Shown: one piece after another, positions 1 through 11,319 of the stretch
Numbering within the stretch: the first letter of the stretch is position 1
Layout: every line of letters begins with the position of its first letter
From: Scolanthus callimorphus
Taxonomy: Eukaryota > Cnidaria > Anthozoa > Actiniaria > Edwardsiidae
DNA: 64,000 nucleotides
Direction of reading: 5' to 3'
NCBI GenBank assembly: GCA_033964015.1
Contig: CM066917.1
Coordinates: forward strand, 29,587,951 to 29,651,950
The notes under the pieces: model-generated
Told to the model about the DNA's origin: nothing
Databases searched by the model: none
What the model saw: the letters and a program-made list of their open reading frames with translations, nothing else
Made by a program: the position numbers and the translations under genes

Positions 1-160
1 AAGATTTAAGATGCACTCATCCAAAGCTCCAGGTGCAAGGTAGATATAAAACTTTATCTGCATCTAGTCAAAGATCGCAGGCTTATAGACTATTTCAATG
101 ATTCTTCTGTCGAGGCCACTATCGTGTGCTCGAGGAAATTTGATTTTCACAACGAATATA

Positions 161-416
161 TACCGTTTCCGGGAAACGTCACCCAAAAAGCCTATAAGCT
201 TGAAGCGCAAAGGATAATGGGGGCAGCTAAACTGCTACTGTTTGGTCTGAATTCAGACAGTTATCGCAACCACATGTGAAATCATTTAATTTCAGCACAT
301 TTCTAAGCATGTTTGTTTCTAATATTTTACGGAAATTCAAATAAATATCTACCCATACTCCCTAGCGCACCAAGCTTTGTTGCTTTTTCCAGTGACAACG
401 TATCCCGGAAACGGTA
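161..416. repeat. Possible miniature inverted-repeat element
   Basis: The left end reads TACCGTTTCCGGGAAACG and the right end is its reverse complement with one mismatch, about 220 bp apart. The interior has no reading frame. It resembles a small non-autonomous DNA transposon, but I see no target-site duplication. The rest of 1-1365 shows no exon, RNA gene or other recognisable repeat. Confidence 0.4.
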
Positions 417-1365
417 TTTGCCCGAGAGCGTAGTTGGAGGACTTATATTATTTTTTGGACATCAGATTTCCGAGTGATAACTATCCCACGTAGTGCCTGG
501 CGGATAGACGCCCGCTATCCTTGCCACGCGATCACCCTCGAGCAACCCAAATGCGCAAACATTTAACTGATCGCCAACGTCACTAGTGAGGTAGTAGGCA
601 AGATAGGGAAACTTGCTAAGTCACTAAGCCTTTCAAACCGGTCTCAAGGGCGGCAAAATCATGTTGGGGGAGGGGGGCACTTGGGCAGATACGCCTTTCT
701 TATACATTTTGAAATTTTCGGCTTCGAGACGGCAGGGAATGCTAAATTAATTTAATTTGGTGCTAAATTAATAGATTTTGGCTCAATCCGTCTGTGAAAA
801 GCCCAGAAAAGCCGCTGTAGATGAAAAACGTGGTGTGAAACAGCAAAAAAGGCCCATGTGCGGTGCATTTACTAGGGGTTTCGAAAATGTCAGAATGCTT
901 ATTTTAAATTGTCAGCCAACATTGTTATTGGGGAGGGGTGCTGCCCCCTATCAAAATTATTGATCACCCCCCTTTTCCCATTTTCTCCACTATTCTTTGC
1001 AACAGTCCCCCTACCCATTCCTCTACTTTCTAGTATAACCTTGTGCACTGTCACTCCCTTCTAAACCTTCTGCGTCCGCCACTGAATTATATTCTCCGCA
1101 TATACTTCGCTCAAATCATAACAGTTTATCTAAACAGGAATTTATATTGACTTTATTTTGGCCTTTAGAGAGATCAGATCTTGAACTTATTTACCAGGGC
1201 AATGCTTGTGTAAACTACCATCAAATCAAGAGCACAAATATTAAAAAGCGCCACACTGGCACTCAAGGCTGAAATGTTGATGAATGGTCTATTTGATCGC
1301 CAATTCAATACAAGGAAGAATGCTGTTTATTTGACGTTAAAAACACCTTATGCCTGTAAGTTATA

Positions 1366-1568
1366 ACCCCGTCCACACTACACCGTTTTCAAACGAAAAC
1401 GGATACTTTTTGCTCCGGATACGGCTATCGTCCACACTACAACGCCGAAAACGATCACCGAAAACGGCGAAAACAATACGAAAACGAATAAGTGTGGACG
1501 CAAAGCTTTTTGAAAACGGAGCAAAAAGTATCCGTTTTCGTTTGAAAACGGTGTAGTGTGGACGGGGT
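1366..1568. repeat. MITE-like palindrome with 52-bp perfect arms
   Basis: Arms 1366-1417 and 1517-1568 are exact reverse complements over 52 bp and begin ACCCCGTCCACACTACACCG. The ~100-bp centre carries further degenerate copies of the GTCCACACTAC motif and of GAAAACG. Reading frames on both strands here are products of the palindrome, not genes. No clear target duplication is visible. Confidence 0.8.
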
Positions 1569-2168
1569 AGCAACGAGAAAACGAACTGGCCGTAGTCTAG
1601 AACAAACCAGCAACCAAGCTTCGCTAGATTGCATACAAAATCAAGCTAATCAAGCGTTTGCCAAATAACGAAGAAAAATAAACAGTCAAAGTTAATTAAC
1701 ACAGCCGGAACAACAAGAAAGAAAACAAACCCATATCGAATATCATTCACAAATATAACAAATCAACTAGCACTAAGAAATAAACAAATTAACATACAAC
1801 GTTTTTTCATGAGGAAAACGTGAAGTGTTAGGAATCAAGTGTTGGGTTTTATCAATAAAACGGCGCGTTGCGTTGCGTTCACGGAATTAAAATACGGCGG
1901 GTGGTAGAATATTCCGTCTGATCTTTCTAAATCTAGCCACTGGCTTTCGGAACTTACAGCAAAAATGGATTTCCTTGGTGATGGCTGCCTCTTTGCCTTG
2001 CGGTTCTACTTTGTGTATAAGCTCAAGAAACCCGGAGTAAACGCTAAACACTTTCCAATCGGCGGAGGCAATTAATCATGTGCTCATATCTAGAGGTCGT
2101 ACGAAGGAAATGATCAGGCCTTATTGGACCCATACAGTTTTTGCTTTTACTCGTTGCTAATAGCAACC

Positions 2169-2336
2169 TAGCCTGCGTAGCTGGCGGTTTTGTGTTTTCA
2201 GAGACGATATCACCAACAGCGAAAGATCGTTTACCCGAGAGCGAATTGCTCGATATGGCCGGAAAAACAATATTAGCTCTCGCCGATGAAATCGTCTCGA
2301 AAAAAAGCACAAAACCGGCGCCAGCTAAGCAGGCTA
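2169..2336. repeat. MITE-like inverted-repeat element, 168 bp
   Basis: The left end TAGCCTGCGTAGCTGGCGG pairs imperfectly with the right end CGCCAGCTAAGCAGGCTA, and the pairing continues inward (GAGACGAT with ATCGTCTC). The open frames on both strands follow from this symmetry. The type, with ends resembling AGCCTGCGTAGC, looks like abundant coral MITEs. That similarity is from memory. Confidence 0.65.
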
Positions 2337-5166
2337 CTTGCAAGTCCAAATTTTAAGCCTCGCGCTACCGCAATTAAATCGCGCTTCAATCAAAGTTTTA
2401 GCTACACTTGAGCTGGTCCTATGTGAAGTGAAATGTTGGGAATAAAATAAAATAACCCACAACAATCCAGGCAAATAATAACATAAATAACGCGAAATAT
2501 AAGGGTAAGCGAAGACCATGCAGGAACTTTTGCGCATTCTGATTTCGTTGTAATCATAGTTAGTAACTATGTTGTAATGAAGTACATGTGAGTTGTTTTC
2601 TCATTTTATCGCCGAGTATCGTGAGCTCCCTGCAGGTCACATAAAAGTTTCACTAGATACATGTATCATGTATATTTTCCACTCTTCAAGTTCATTAATT
2701 TAACATAACATATAGCTGCTGTTGCTGTAAATATAATGTATATTAACACAGTGAAATTCATTGCTCACTTACCGGGTTGGGGTTCATTTTATATGTTCAA
2801 ACTTGAACTACATGTTTCAGGCCTTGTTAGAGAAAAATAAAGAATAGGTTAAAAACTGTGCGCAACACAAAAGATCAACGAAAGCGAAGAATTCTAATCG
2901 CTGCTTGAATTGTCGAAGGTGCGAAAATTAACGAAGGGATCAATTGAAATAATGGTTGGCGATCAGTCAAATAATCCTTTAGTTATTATTTTTCCTTGAG
3001 GCATCAATATCATTTCAGTAAAACCGATATTTCAGGTCATATTCATATGGATCATGGAGAAAAGGGCAATATATAGGCATGATTTTGCAGTGTATATATT
3101 AGTTTGACCTGATTGCCTAGGTAACGTCTTATAAATAAGCTAGCGAGTTACAAAAACATGTGGTGTTTTTACTAATATAAATCGTAAAATAATAGTTTGC
3201 AGCCTTCTATTGATATGTATATTGGGCTATTAAACGTTTGCATCGTCTTTTTAGTCGTTATCAAGCAATAAACTTCCAAGTTTCGCGCTAAGACTTCACA
3301 ACATAATCCTTATAAAATCATCTTTATTTGTGAAGTAATAATCACAAACGGTGCGAGGCTTGTAGTATCTGATTCGATATTTTCGCGAGTAATTGAATTT
3401 CAGATACAAGAAGCTAAAGTTCAACCACTTAATACTTTGAGCTGGTCACATATTTGAAAAAGAAATCAATTTGCCGTTCATTGTACGTTGTTGATTTCAA
3501 TCGAAATTATTGAGAGAGGGGTGACACGGCCGTCGTGTGATGTGTGATCGTGATTTCAAGATTAATCATTAAAAACGTACCTCTGTGAAGAAAATTATGT
3601 TGCAGTTATTCTCCTAGTGCATTTTCGAGTTATACACCGGTTTTCCTCTGCTTGTGTCTTTAGGGAATTGCTTTTTTTCTTCAAATTGAATGCGGGGCAA
3701 TTACGCTGTTTCCAAGATGGCGGATAGTTTCTGCTGTGACACTGTCACGCATATGCAGATATTATATGAAACCATGCTGTGTTATCCATTGTCTGAGTTA
3801 ATTGAAGCCTACTTTAGAACCGAAGACCAGTCCAATACATAATAGTTAACCCAAAACAAGCCATTGAGAATAATGATAGATCGAAGACTATAAAGATCCG
3901 CGAAGATATCTCAATTTGACTGGACGCCGTGAAAAAGCCGTAAGCACACTGCTATCCATACATTTTCCTAAACTCCAGTAAGTGCTTAGCGCTATGTAAA
4001 TAAAGCCTAAAGCGAAATAAGTTCGAGACAGTTTGTATATATTTGTCTGTTGCTATGGCGTTTTAAAAAATTATTTTAATGAAAAGGATAATTGAAAATA
4101 TGACAATTTTACGTACAGACCGTCACCGTTCCATCAACATTTACTGATTTAGTGAGAGATTTGTAAATATTTTTCGGAGAGAGATTGAGACAGGTACGAC
4201 TGTTTTATTCATTGTTTCTTGATGGTTCTGTCACTTTTAGCGGGATTCTTTTTCTAATATTCCAATTTCCTTTTCTATCCAACGCTGGACGGAAATGAAA
4301 AAATTCTTAAAAATGGTTAATTTGACAGTTCAGAGCATGCAGTGGTGTCGATGGTCAGAGTCAAAAAAATAAATCAAAGGCCGTCTATCACCAACCGGTA
4401 TGCTTTGCGGGCCGTTGTTGTTTTGCGTTTGATCAATCATATGGAATGGCAAGCAAGACTGAATTTAAACTCACACTGACACATTCTTCAATCAAATGGA
4501 AATGGGTCAAGCGGAACGTCAGTTTCTTTCTTATATTCAAGATGGCGGATTTTCTACATGAAAAATTGCGTATGGATGATGTGGCCTAAAACGCCTTATT
4601 ATCAGTGTCGTTTTCGCTCGTCGGCATTGGCACTTGGGAAGACTGGGTCGAGGTGCGCGCGGGATAGCTGTGGATTATCTAGCGTGGTTACCAAGTCAAA
4701 TCAATGGAGGACGAATCGAGAACTCGAGTCTCTATAATACCTGCAAGTTTTCATTCAAACTTTCACTGTTCTCTTGCCTCTTACGCCAAACGTCTTAAAA
4801 GAGGATCAGCTAGCACTGGTACATGATTCCAAATATGGTTTTGGCCGTTAGGTGTTGAAAAAAAAAAGAAAAAAATTTGTCCAGCCATTGTTTAATATGG
4901 AATACGATGGAACGAGTTGAAATATTCACATGTTGTTATTAAGGTGTTGTCACTACAAAAACAATTTTACACCCGCAGAGTTCATTACCCTTTATTGTAG
5001 CAAACTAAATGGTGATATGCTCTGTGATTTGAATTTGAATTATTTACATTCGGGTTTGTGTGACATCTACATAATATATATATATATTCACCCTGATGAA
5101 GATCTTTTTACAAGATCGAAATATAGGTGATCAGCAAAAAACATTGTTTATTCTTCTTTTGTGACA

Positions 5167-5201
<35 letters not shown>

Positions 5202-6120
5202 TGCTATATAAATAAATATTTACCGCGTGTCACAGTTTTGCCGGGAGTCTCAAGATTTTTCGCTCCATCACCTCCCGGGAAAAATCCAAGACGACGACTG
5301 CCATATATTTACTGTATTTCTCAAGGGAGAATAGGAAATTTCGCCATTTCAAGGTGGTCTCCAGATTTTTGAAGTCCTGGGGTTGACGTCTCTGTGTGGT
5401 CACGTGACTAAGTTTTTATCAAAGTCAAGAACAAGAGTCCATTACGAATAGGAAAGAACAACTCTGATAGGAGACTCTTATTATTGGTACTAGATTCTTC
5501 CTTATTCATTATTCCAGTGGCATATCTTCACGTGCTGTTAATGGGCGAATTTACAGACCTCAGCAACTAAAGGTTTACTTCCTCTTTACATCTTAACATC
5601 CAGTCTTTATATGAGCATTGTAATAATTGAATCAGAGAAGGCTGATTCTTCGAGAATGCAGTGCGCCATTTCCATTTGAATTCCTCGGCAAATCAAGTGT
5701 TAAGCTAGAGATGGGAATTTCGAGAGTTGTGCAAGTAATTCTTCTCCTGATATCGAATTTTTAAACAACTCTTTTAAATGCCTGTACTATCTAAGATAGA
5801 AACTTTGTCCAGACGCTCACTTGCAGGTGTCTGTGTCCATCTAAAAGGCATCTGCAAAAAGACCAAAACTTATCCCTGAATGTCGAGAACATTAAAAGAC
5901 GCTAAAAAGAAATTATCATTGCCCACTTTACCATGCTATAAATCTGCTATTGTCTGTAAATTCTGTCTTCCTGCAAATGATTTGAGATGGACATTAGTAT
6001 TCCCCAACGCGTCTCTTAGACCGATTAATGGTTTTTGCCAGGAATCGGTCGGAATCCGACTTTTGTCGAATCCGGAATCCAGCTATCGGAATCCGGTCTC
6101 CGGAATCCAAACGCTGGAAT
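2337..6120. other. AT-rich gene-free stretch with (TA)n microsatellites
   Basis: No convincing exon is seen. There are TA microsatellites at about 5073-5087 and 5168-5198. Between them the sequence CCTGATGAAGATC...AAGATCGAAATATAGG resembles the 3' flank that often follows reverse-transcriptase elements, but no coding relic is attached. If the upstream gene at 6334-8642 continues leftward, its later exons could lie here or beyond base 1; I could not find them. Confidence 0.5.
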
Positions 6121-6333
6121 CTAGAATTTGAATAGCCCTTGGATTCCCTTTAAGTGAAAATTCCCAAGGCTTACGTTTGACACTACAGATATTGCACAAA
6201 GCGGATCGGCTGAGAGATTCCCGCCATTTCGGGCGCGCGCGCGTTTGTGACAAAGGAAGCCCGCAACAAATATCTTTCTGAGGGCAACTGGAGGGCAGGT
6301 TTCAAGGGGGTGATGGGTTGTTTTCTGGTTTAC

Positions 6334-8642
6334 CTTAACGAGCTCGCCTATATAGTAGGAGTTCATCGATAGTCTTGCATCATTAGAATGCCCAGCATCG
6401 TTAAAAACATTTGTTACATCACAACCTGCAAGCAACAACAACGCAATTGAATCTGAAATTTCAATATGAAAGAGAAAAGAACATAAAATGTAACTCCTAC
6501 CTGCGTTTTCCAGTATAATTTCACTTCCTGCAGGATGCTGCGAGTGAAAATGAACCATAGTCTGTGTTATACGCGTTATTGTAGATCCAGGGTTGAAAGA
6601 TCTGCTAGTTCTACTATCACAATCAGTGGCGGATGCAGACCCTTAAGGTGGCTCCCGAGTATTTATTTCAGAAATAGACCTCAACTTCTAGCGTATGTTT
6701 GACCCTGAAAAAATCTTCCGATTTCCATAATTGTTCTCACAGAGCTTAAGCAACCTCTGCACTACCAAATGGTGTAGTTCATTTGATATATTAAGCTCGT
6801 CTGTTTGGGGTATTTTAAATTTTCCAAAGGAGGTGTTTTTAGAATAATTGGTATAACTTGAAAATTCGACCGTGAATGATCTTATTACCAGCTAAAATCG
6901 CATCCATAGTAATAAGGGTTTACTCAGAGAAATGCCCAGGTCAGCTTTTACCATGCGATTTAAGTTGTAAACGATGTAATAATTTTGCCTCTAAAAATGT
7001 CTTATTCCGCTTCTGTTTAATGTGCCGAGCGCGGATATCAGAAAAGTAGGGGAGCTCTTCAGGATTATGTCGGCTAATGTTCACTCTTAATTATATAAAA
7101 GAGAAAATAGAATCGAGTATCTACAGAAAGCGATATTTAATAAACGAATGAGAGCAGCTTCTTGTCCAGAATGTGCTGTTGCTATAATATTCAATTCGAG
7201 CTCGAAATAACTAAATTGCTGGAATTGTTTCGTAAGTTTCTTTCGTGAGAGGTAGAGTACAACTAACTGAGAAGACTTACCAAGTTTGGGCTCGTCTTTC
7301 CAACACTATGTTGAGAAACATTATCCAAAAGGAGTCAGTGTTTCGTTGCTCCAACACAACGCCAAGAAAACCCATATGTTTATGAACTCAGCGTTCTCGT
7401 CTCAGTGCACATGGTGCTAAATACTTCACGTGCGACGCTTTCTCGACCCGCGGGATCGAAAAAGCTACCGGATATGAACTTGTCTTTCTTCGGGACTAGG
7501 AAGCGTCACACGTGAAGAATTTAGCGAAGTGCACTGAGGCGAGAACACTGCGCTCATAATATATGGGTTTTCTTGGCGTTTGTGTTGGAGCAACGAAACA
7601 CTGACTCCTTTTGGATAATGTTTCTCAACATAGTATTGGAAAGACGAGCCCAAACTTGGTAAGTCTTCTCAGTTGGTTGTACTCTACCTCTCACGAAAGA
7701 AACTTACGAAAAAAATCCAGCAATTTAGTTATTTCGAGCTCGAATTGAATATTATAGCAACAGCACATTCTGGACAAGAAGCTGCTCTCATTCGTTTATT
7801 AAATATCGCTTTCTGTAGATACTCGATTCTATTTTCTCTTTTATATAATTAAGAGTGAACATTAGCCGACATAATCCTGAAGAGCTCCCCTACTTTTCTG
7901 ATATCCGCGCTCGGCACATTAAACAGAAGCGGAATAAGACATTTTTAGAGGCAAAATTATTACATCGTTTACAACTTAAATCGCATGGTAAAAGCTGACC
8001 TGGGCATTTCTCTGAGTAAACCCTTATTACTATGGATGCGATTTTAGCTGGTAATAAGATCATTCACGGTCGAATTTTCAAGTTATACCAATTATTCTAA
8101 AAACACCTCCTTTGGAAAATTTAAAATACCCCAAACAGACGAGCTTAATATATCAAATGAACTACACCATTTGGTAGTGCAGAGGTAGCTTAAGCTCTGT
8201 GAGAACAATTATGGAAATCGGAAGATTTTTTCAGGGTCAAACATACGCTAGAAGTTGAGGTCTATTTCTGAAATAAATACTCGGGAGCCACCTTAAGAAG
8301 GGGGTGGTAGCACAAAGGATATACTACAGAGTTCAGACCAAGGGGGTCGCTAATCTTAAGGTTTTTACAAGAAATATCAGAAGAAGGGGAGTGGCTAGCC
8401 ACCCTAATCACATCCATTGTGACACATCCATTGTGTTATTATCTACTTTTATTAATAACATTGCATCGCTGGGTGTAGCGTACCTCGTATACAAATGTGG
8501 TGACGTCATAGACGTTTTCTCTGTAGACAATCCAACAGGATTCAGCCGAACAGTGGTCTGCGACTTCTGATAGTTTGAACTGACGGGCTTGCGTGGTATT
8601 CCTTGTTGGGCCGTGCGTAGTAGAGATCGCACTAGTGCTCAT
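6334..8642 (-). CDS. FA2H: Fatty acid 2-hydroxylase-like, N-terminal cytochrome b5 domain (partial gene)
   Basis: Three exons read leftward: 8484-8642 (53 codons from the ATG at 8642), 6501-6537 (37 bp) and 6334-6425. All have GT-AG borders and the phase stays open, giving 96 residues. The protein has an ESCWIVYRENVYDVTTFV block, then HPAG (His54, heme ligand), then AGHSNDA (His78, second heme ligand) and ends YYIGELVK. The CW...YDVT.FV..HP.G...HS.DA...YYIGEL pattern fits the N-terminal cytochrome b5 domain of FA2H, an ER membrane enzyme that 2-hydroxylates fatty acids for sphingolipids. HPAG replaces the usual HPGG. A donor follows the last codon, so the gene continues to lower coordinates. 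The hydroxylase domain was not found, so another b5-domain protein is possible. Intron 1 holds a 1.65-kb palindrome. I see no frameshift. Confidence 0.75.
6647..8292. mobile_element. 1.65-kb near-perfect palindromic element with TTAA target duplication
   Basis: Left arm 6647-~7443 and right arm ~7497-8292 are near-identical reverse complements of about 800 bp around a ~55-bp loop. The ends read GGTGGCTCCCGAGT. TTAA lies on both sides (6643-6646 and 8293-8296), and removing the element plus one TTAA leaves a continuous GCAGACCCTTAAGAAGGGGG, the expected empty site. TTAA duplication is typical of piggyBac and Kolobok superfamilies. No transposase frame is present, so it is a foldback-type non-autonomous copy. 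It sits in intron 1 of the cytochrome-b5 gene. Confidence 0.85.
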
Positions 8643-8689
8643 CAGTTTTGGGCAACTGAAACAATAATTAGTATTTCAAGACTGGAAAA

Positions 8690-8962
8690 CTCTCATACCC
8701 AGAGCTGCCCGGCTCGTCTGCTCGCAGGGGAGGCACTGGGGACATCCATATTTGAGGACCTTCGCAATCTCGTACCCAGGGCCCGTCCTGAATCTTGCCG
8801 CTGGCCAAAAGATGATGGGCTCTGGGTACGAGATTGAGGGCCTTCGTTGATGATTTTGAAAGTTGGAGCATGCGCAGAAAGTTGTTTCTCTCAACGGCTG
8901 TGTCAAATCTCGCGCATGCGTCAATGGCTGTCACCAGAGCCTCCCCCGCGAGGTAACGAGCC
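8690..8962. repeat. MITE family member (copy 1), host of a nested 70-bp palindrome
   Basis: The copy begins TCATACCCAGAGCTGCCCGG and contains the block AGAAAGTTGTTTCTCT and the motif CGCGCATGCGT. The same order, reversed, recurs at 60029-60236, so two dispersed copies define the family. A 70-bp element interrupts this copy at 8766-8835. It lies just upstream of the cytochrome-b5 start codon. Confidence 0.65.
8766..8835. repeat. 70-bp nested palindromic mini-element
   Basis: The ends are AATCTCGTACCCAG and its reverse complement CTGGGTACGAGATT. The flanking 12-mers GAGGACCTTCGC and GAGGGCCTTCGT match at 10 of 12 positions, consistent with a target duplication. The segment is absent from the second copy of the host repeat at 60029-60236, which confirms insertion. 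Confidence 0.75.
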
Positions 8963-9073
8963 GAGGATCTGACGGGAAATGAGAAAGTCAAACTCGTGAG
9001 AATTTACGCACGCGGGTGGTGTAGCGTTACGGCGCTTGCCTGATTCGAGACCTGGCTTGGGCGTTAGCGATTT

Positions 9074-9900
9074 TTCTCTTATGCTTGAGTTGTGTTTCAG
9101 ACCAGGATGTTTTTTTTGTGGGTTGAAATGATTCATCATCTTCTCCTGTATTTCACGTTTATGCTTGAGTTGTGTTTCGGGTTGATATGATTCATCATCT
9201 TCTCTTGTGTTTTTTTATGCTTGAGTTGTGTTTCTGGTTGAAATGATTCATCATCTTCTCCTGTGTTTCACGTCTTTCGGTCTCGGGTGAGACAATAAAT
9301 CGAGGTCCCGTCCCCCGGGGGGGGGGGGGGGACTCCCATATTTTTTATGCTTGAGTTGTGTTTCGGGTTGAAATGATTCATCATCTTCTCCTGTGTTTCA
9401 CGTCTTTTGGTCTCTGGTGAGACAATAAATAGAGGTCCCGTCCCCCGGGGGGGGGGGGGGGGGACTCCCATATTTTTTTATGCTTGAGTTGTGTTTCGGG
9501 TTTATATGATTCATCATCTTCTCCTGTGTTTTTTTATGCTTGAGTTGTGTTTCGGGTTGAAATGATTCATCATCTTCTCCTGTGTTTCACGTCTTTCGGT
9601 CTCGGGTGAGACAATAAATCGAGGTCCCGTCCCCCCGGGGGGGGGGGGACTCCCATATTTTTTATGCTTGAGTTGTGTTTCTGGTTGAAATGATTCATCA
9701 TCTTCTCCTGTGTTTCACGTCTTTCGGTCTCGGGTGAGACAATAAATCGAGGTCCCGTCCCCCGGGGGGGGGGGGGGGGGGGGGACTCCCATATTTTTTA
9801 TGCTTGAGTTGTGTTTCGGGTTGATATGATTCATCATCTTCTCCTGTGTTTTTTTATGCTTGAGTTGTGTTTCGGGTTGAAATGATTCATCATCTTCTCC
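9074..9900. repeat. Tandem array A, ~130-bp unit with poly-G tract
   Basis: About six to seven full or truncated units carry ATGCTTGAGTTGTGTTTC, GATTCATCATCTTCTCC, TTTCACGTCTTTCGGTCTCG, AATAAATCGAGGTCCCGTCC and a run of 10-24 G followed by ACTCCCATATTTT. Some units lack the second half. The G-run plus ACTCCCATATTTT end is shared with the poly-G-ended elements at 42555-42972 and 62904-63281, so the array probably grew from an end of that family. Array B at 12687-13624 has the same unit. Confidence 0.9.
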
Positions 9901-10070
9901 TATTTTCACCCAGGAATTTGCCGCGAAGATTAAACGTGCGAAGTTAAACATGCTTGTAACTCCCAAGGGTAATCAATAGTTTATTTGCGAGCAGCCACGT
10001 CAGTCTTTCTTGCCTATATAAAGGATTTCTGACATGAATTCAGGGCTTTTCGACACATCTTCGCAAACCG
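9901..10070 (+). promoter_or_regulatory. TATA promoter and non-coding first exon of a secreted-peptide gene
   Basis: TATATAAAG lies at 10015-10023. A likely transcription start is near 10045, and a strong donor (CCG/GTAAGT) follows at 10070/10071. CCACGTCA at 9995-10002 is the reverse complement of TGACGTGG, the core of ATF6/XBP1-type unfolded-protein-response elements; control by that pathway is inference. The block 9901-10090 is repeated without a visible change at 12356-12545. Confidence 0.65.
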
Positions 10071-10226
10071 GTAAGTCCTAAAATCTTTTCTCCCATACGT
10101 TTTGCCAGCGCTACGTCGCCGAAGCCTCTAGGAGGTCTTTTTATGCCTTATGTGTGGGTTCTTATGTCTATGTCTTTTCAGCGTGGTTCTACAGAGCGTT
10201 AAACTTCGAACATACTCCAACAGTGC

Positions 10227-10412
10227 ATGCAATATTATTATTCTCGTATTCTCGCGCTTGTTATTTTCGCTCTGACTCCTCTCTCTTTAGTTTTAGGTCA
10301 GTTTGATGAGCATGTGGATCATACTCTGAAAGCTTTAGCGGCAGCACCAGCTCCTGGTGAAGCTGCCGCCGTTGCTCCACAAAACCTTCCACCGGTAGAG
10401 AATAATAACGAG
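10227..10412 (+). CDS. Small secreted Ala/Pro-rich peptide, first coding exon (partial)
   Basis: Exon 2 runs from an acceptor after CTTTTCAG (10182) to a donor at 10412/10413 (GAG/GTAATT) and encodes 62 residues from the ATG at 10227. Residues 1-24 form a signal peptide: a short polar start with an Arg, a hydrophobic core LALVIFALTPLSLVLG, and a likely cleavage before Gln25. The mature start FDEHVDHTLKAL is acidic, and an Ala/Pro-rich stretch with PAPGEAAAVAP follows. I do not recognise the family, and no cysteine framework is visible in this exon. A TATA promoter and spliced 5' exon lie upstream in the right spacing. Later coding exons were not identified; the downstream DNA is a LINE relic and C-rich repeats. 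Confidence 0.6.
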
Positions 10413-10663
10413 GTAATTTCGTTCATGGACTTCGCCCTCGTATTTTAGCCCGTTTATTTCCACGTGTTGTCTGTTTTGTATCCAGTGTATCGTCCGGCCC
10501 TTCGCTCTTACATCCTCTTTAGCCCACAATTTCTACTCGGTTTATGACTTCATTACGCGTCCAGTTTTTAAAATGTTTACTCATAACGCTGTTCGCTAGT
10601 TTCATACGATTTTGTATAAGGAAAGTGTTGGGCCTCAGTTATAAGGCAACATGTATGTTATGT

Positions 10664-11125
10664 AATAATAATAATAATAATAATCTTTATTCCTGGACAC
10701 CTTTCTTAGGTACATAGGAAACGAAAACATAAAAATATACAAATAATAAAGAGCAGCAAAACTAAAAAAAAAAAAAAAAACTAAACCGTACATTCCTGAA
10801 ATATACTAATGATGCTGTAAATGTACTTTGCTGTTAAGTTTACAATAGAATCATCTACCATTGCTAAACAGTACAAAAATATATCTTTCTGACTAAAACT
10901 ACTAAATACTTGATTAACCTCAATCAATCTTTCAATAAAATCATTACGCACCACTTCTAAAGCGGGCTTTGAGCAACGAGAGAAAACATGAAATTCATCC
11001 CCTATCTCATTCAAATCACAAAGCTTACAAATTCGGGACTGATAAGGGATATTGTCATAACGTCCAGACTCAACGGGTAACTTGTGGGCTGAAATCCTTA
11101 ACCTAGTTACTGCTCGGCGATACTT
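10664..11125 (-). mobile_element. 3' fragment of a non-LTR retrotransposon (LINE)
   Basis: Read on the minus strand, the frame contains RISAHKLPVESGRYDNIP, then RICKLCDLNEIGDEFHVFSRC. This is the C-terminal H...C-x2-C...H-x4-C zinc-knuckle-like domain that closes many LINE ORF2 proteins. A (TAA)n tail at 10664-10685 marks the 3' end. Only this end remains, and no reverse-transcriptase motif is present. It is a 5'-truncated dead copy of the same general type as 52110-52440. Confidence 0.75.
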
Positions 11126-11164
11126 AACGTTATGTATGTAACGTTATTTAGACATATAACTTTT

Positions 11165-11315
11165 AATCCCCCCCCCCCCCCACTCCTACCAGTCCATCAC
11201 CCCACCCCCTACCTACCCATCACCCCACCCCCTACCTACCCATCACCCCATCCCCTACCTACCCATCCCCCAACCCCCTACCTACCCATCACCCCACCCC
11301 CACCCCACCCCACGT
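11165..11315. repeat. C-rich simple repeat (CCTACCTACCCATCACCCCA units)
   Basis: Four or five ~25-bp units of CCTACCTACCCATCACCCCA type follow a run of about 14 C. The proline/threonine-rich translation is a by-product of the composition and is not a gene. Confidence 0.85.
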
Positions 11316-11319
11316 AGTA

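Noticed and set aside
1350..1573. Overlapping frames on both strands
   Set aside because: Both arise from the 52-bp arms of a palindrome.
6244..6285. Extension of the b5 gene past YYIGELVK
   Set aside because: The open frame runs on, but a donor (AAG/GTAAAC) precedes it. The block GACAAAGGAAGCCCGCAACA also recurs near 17415, so it is repeat sequence.
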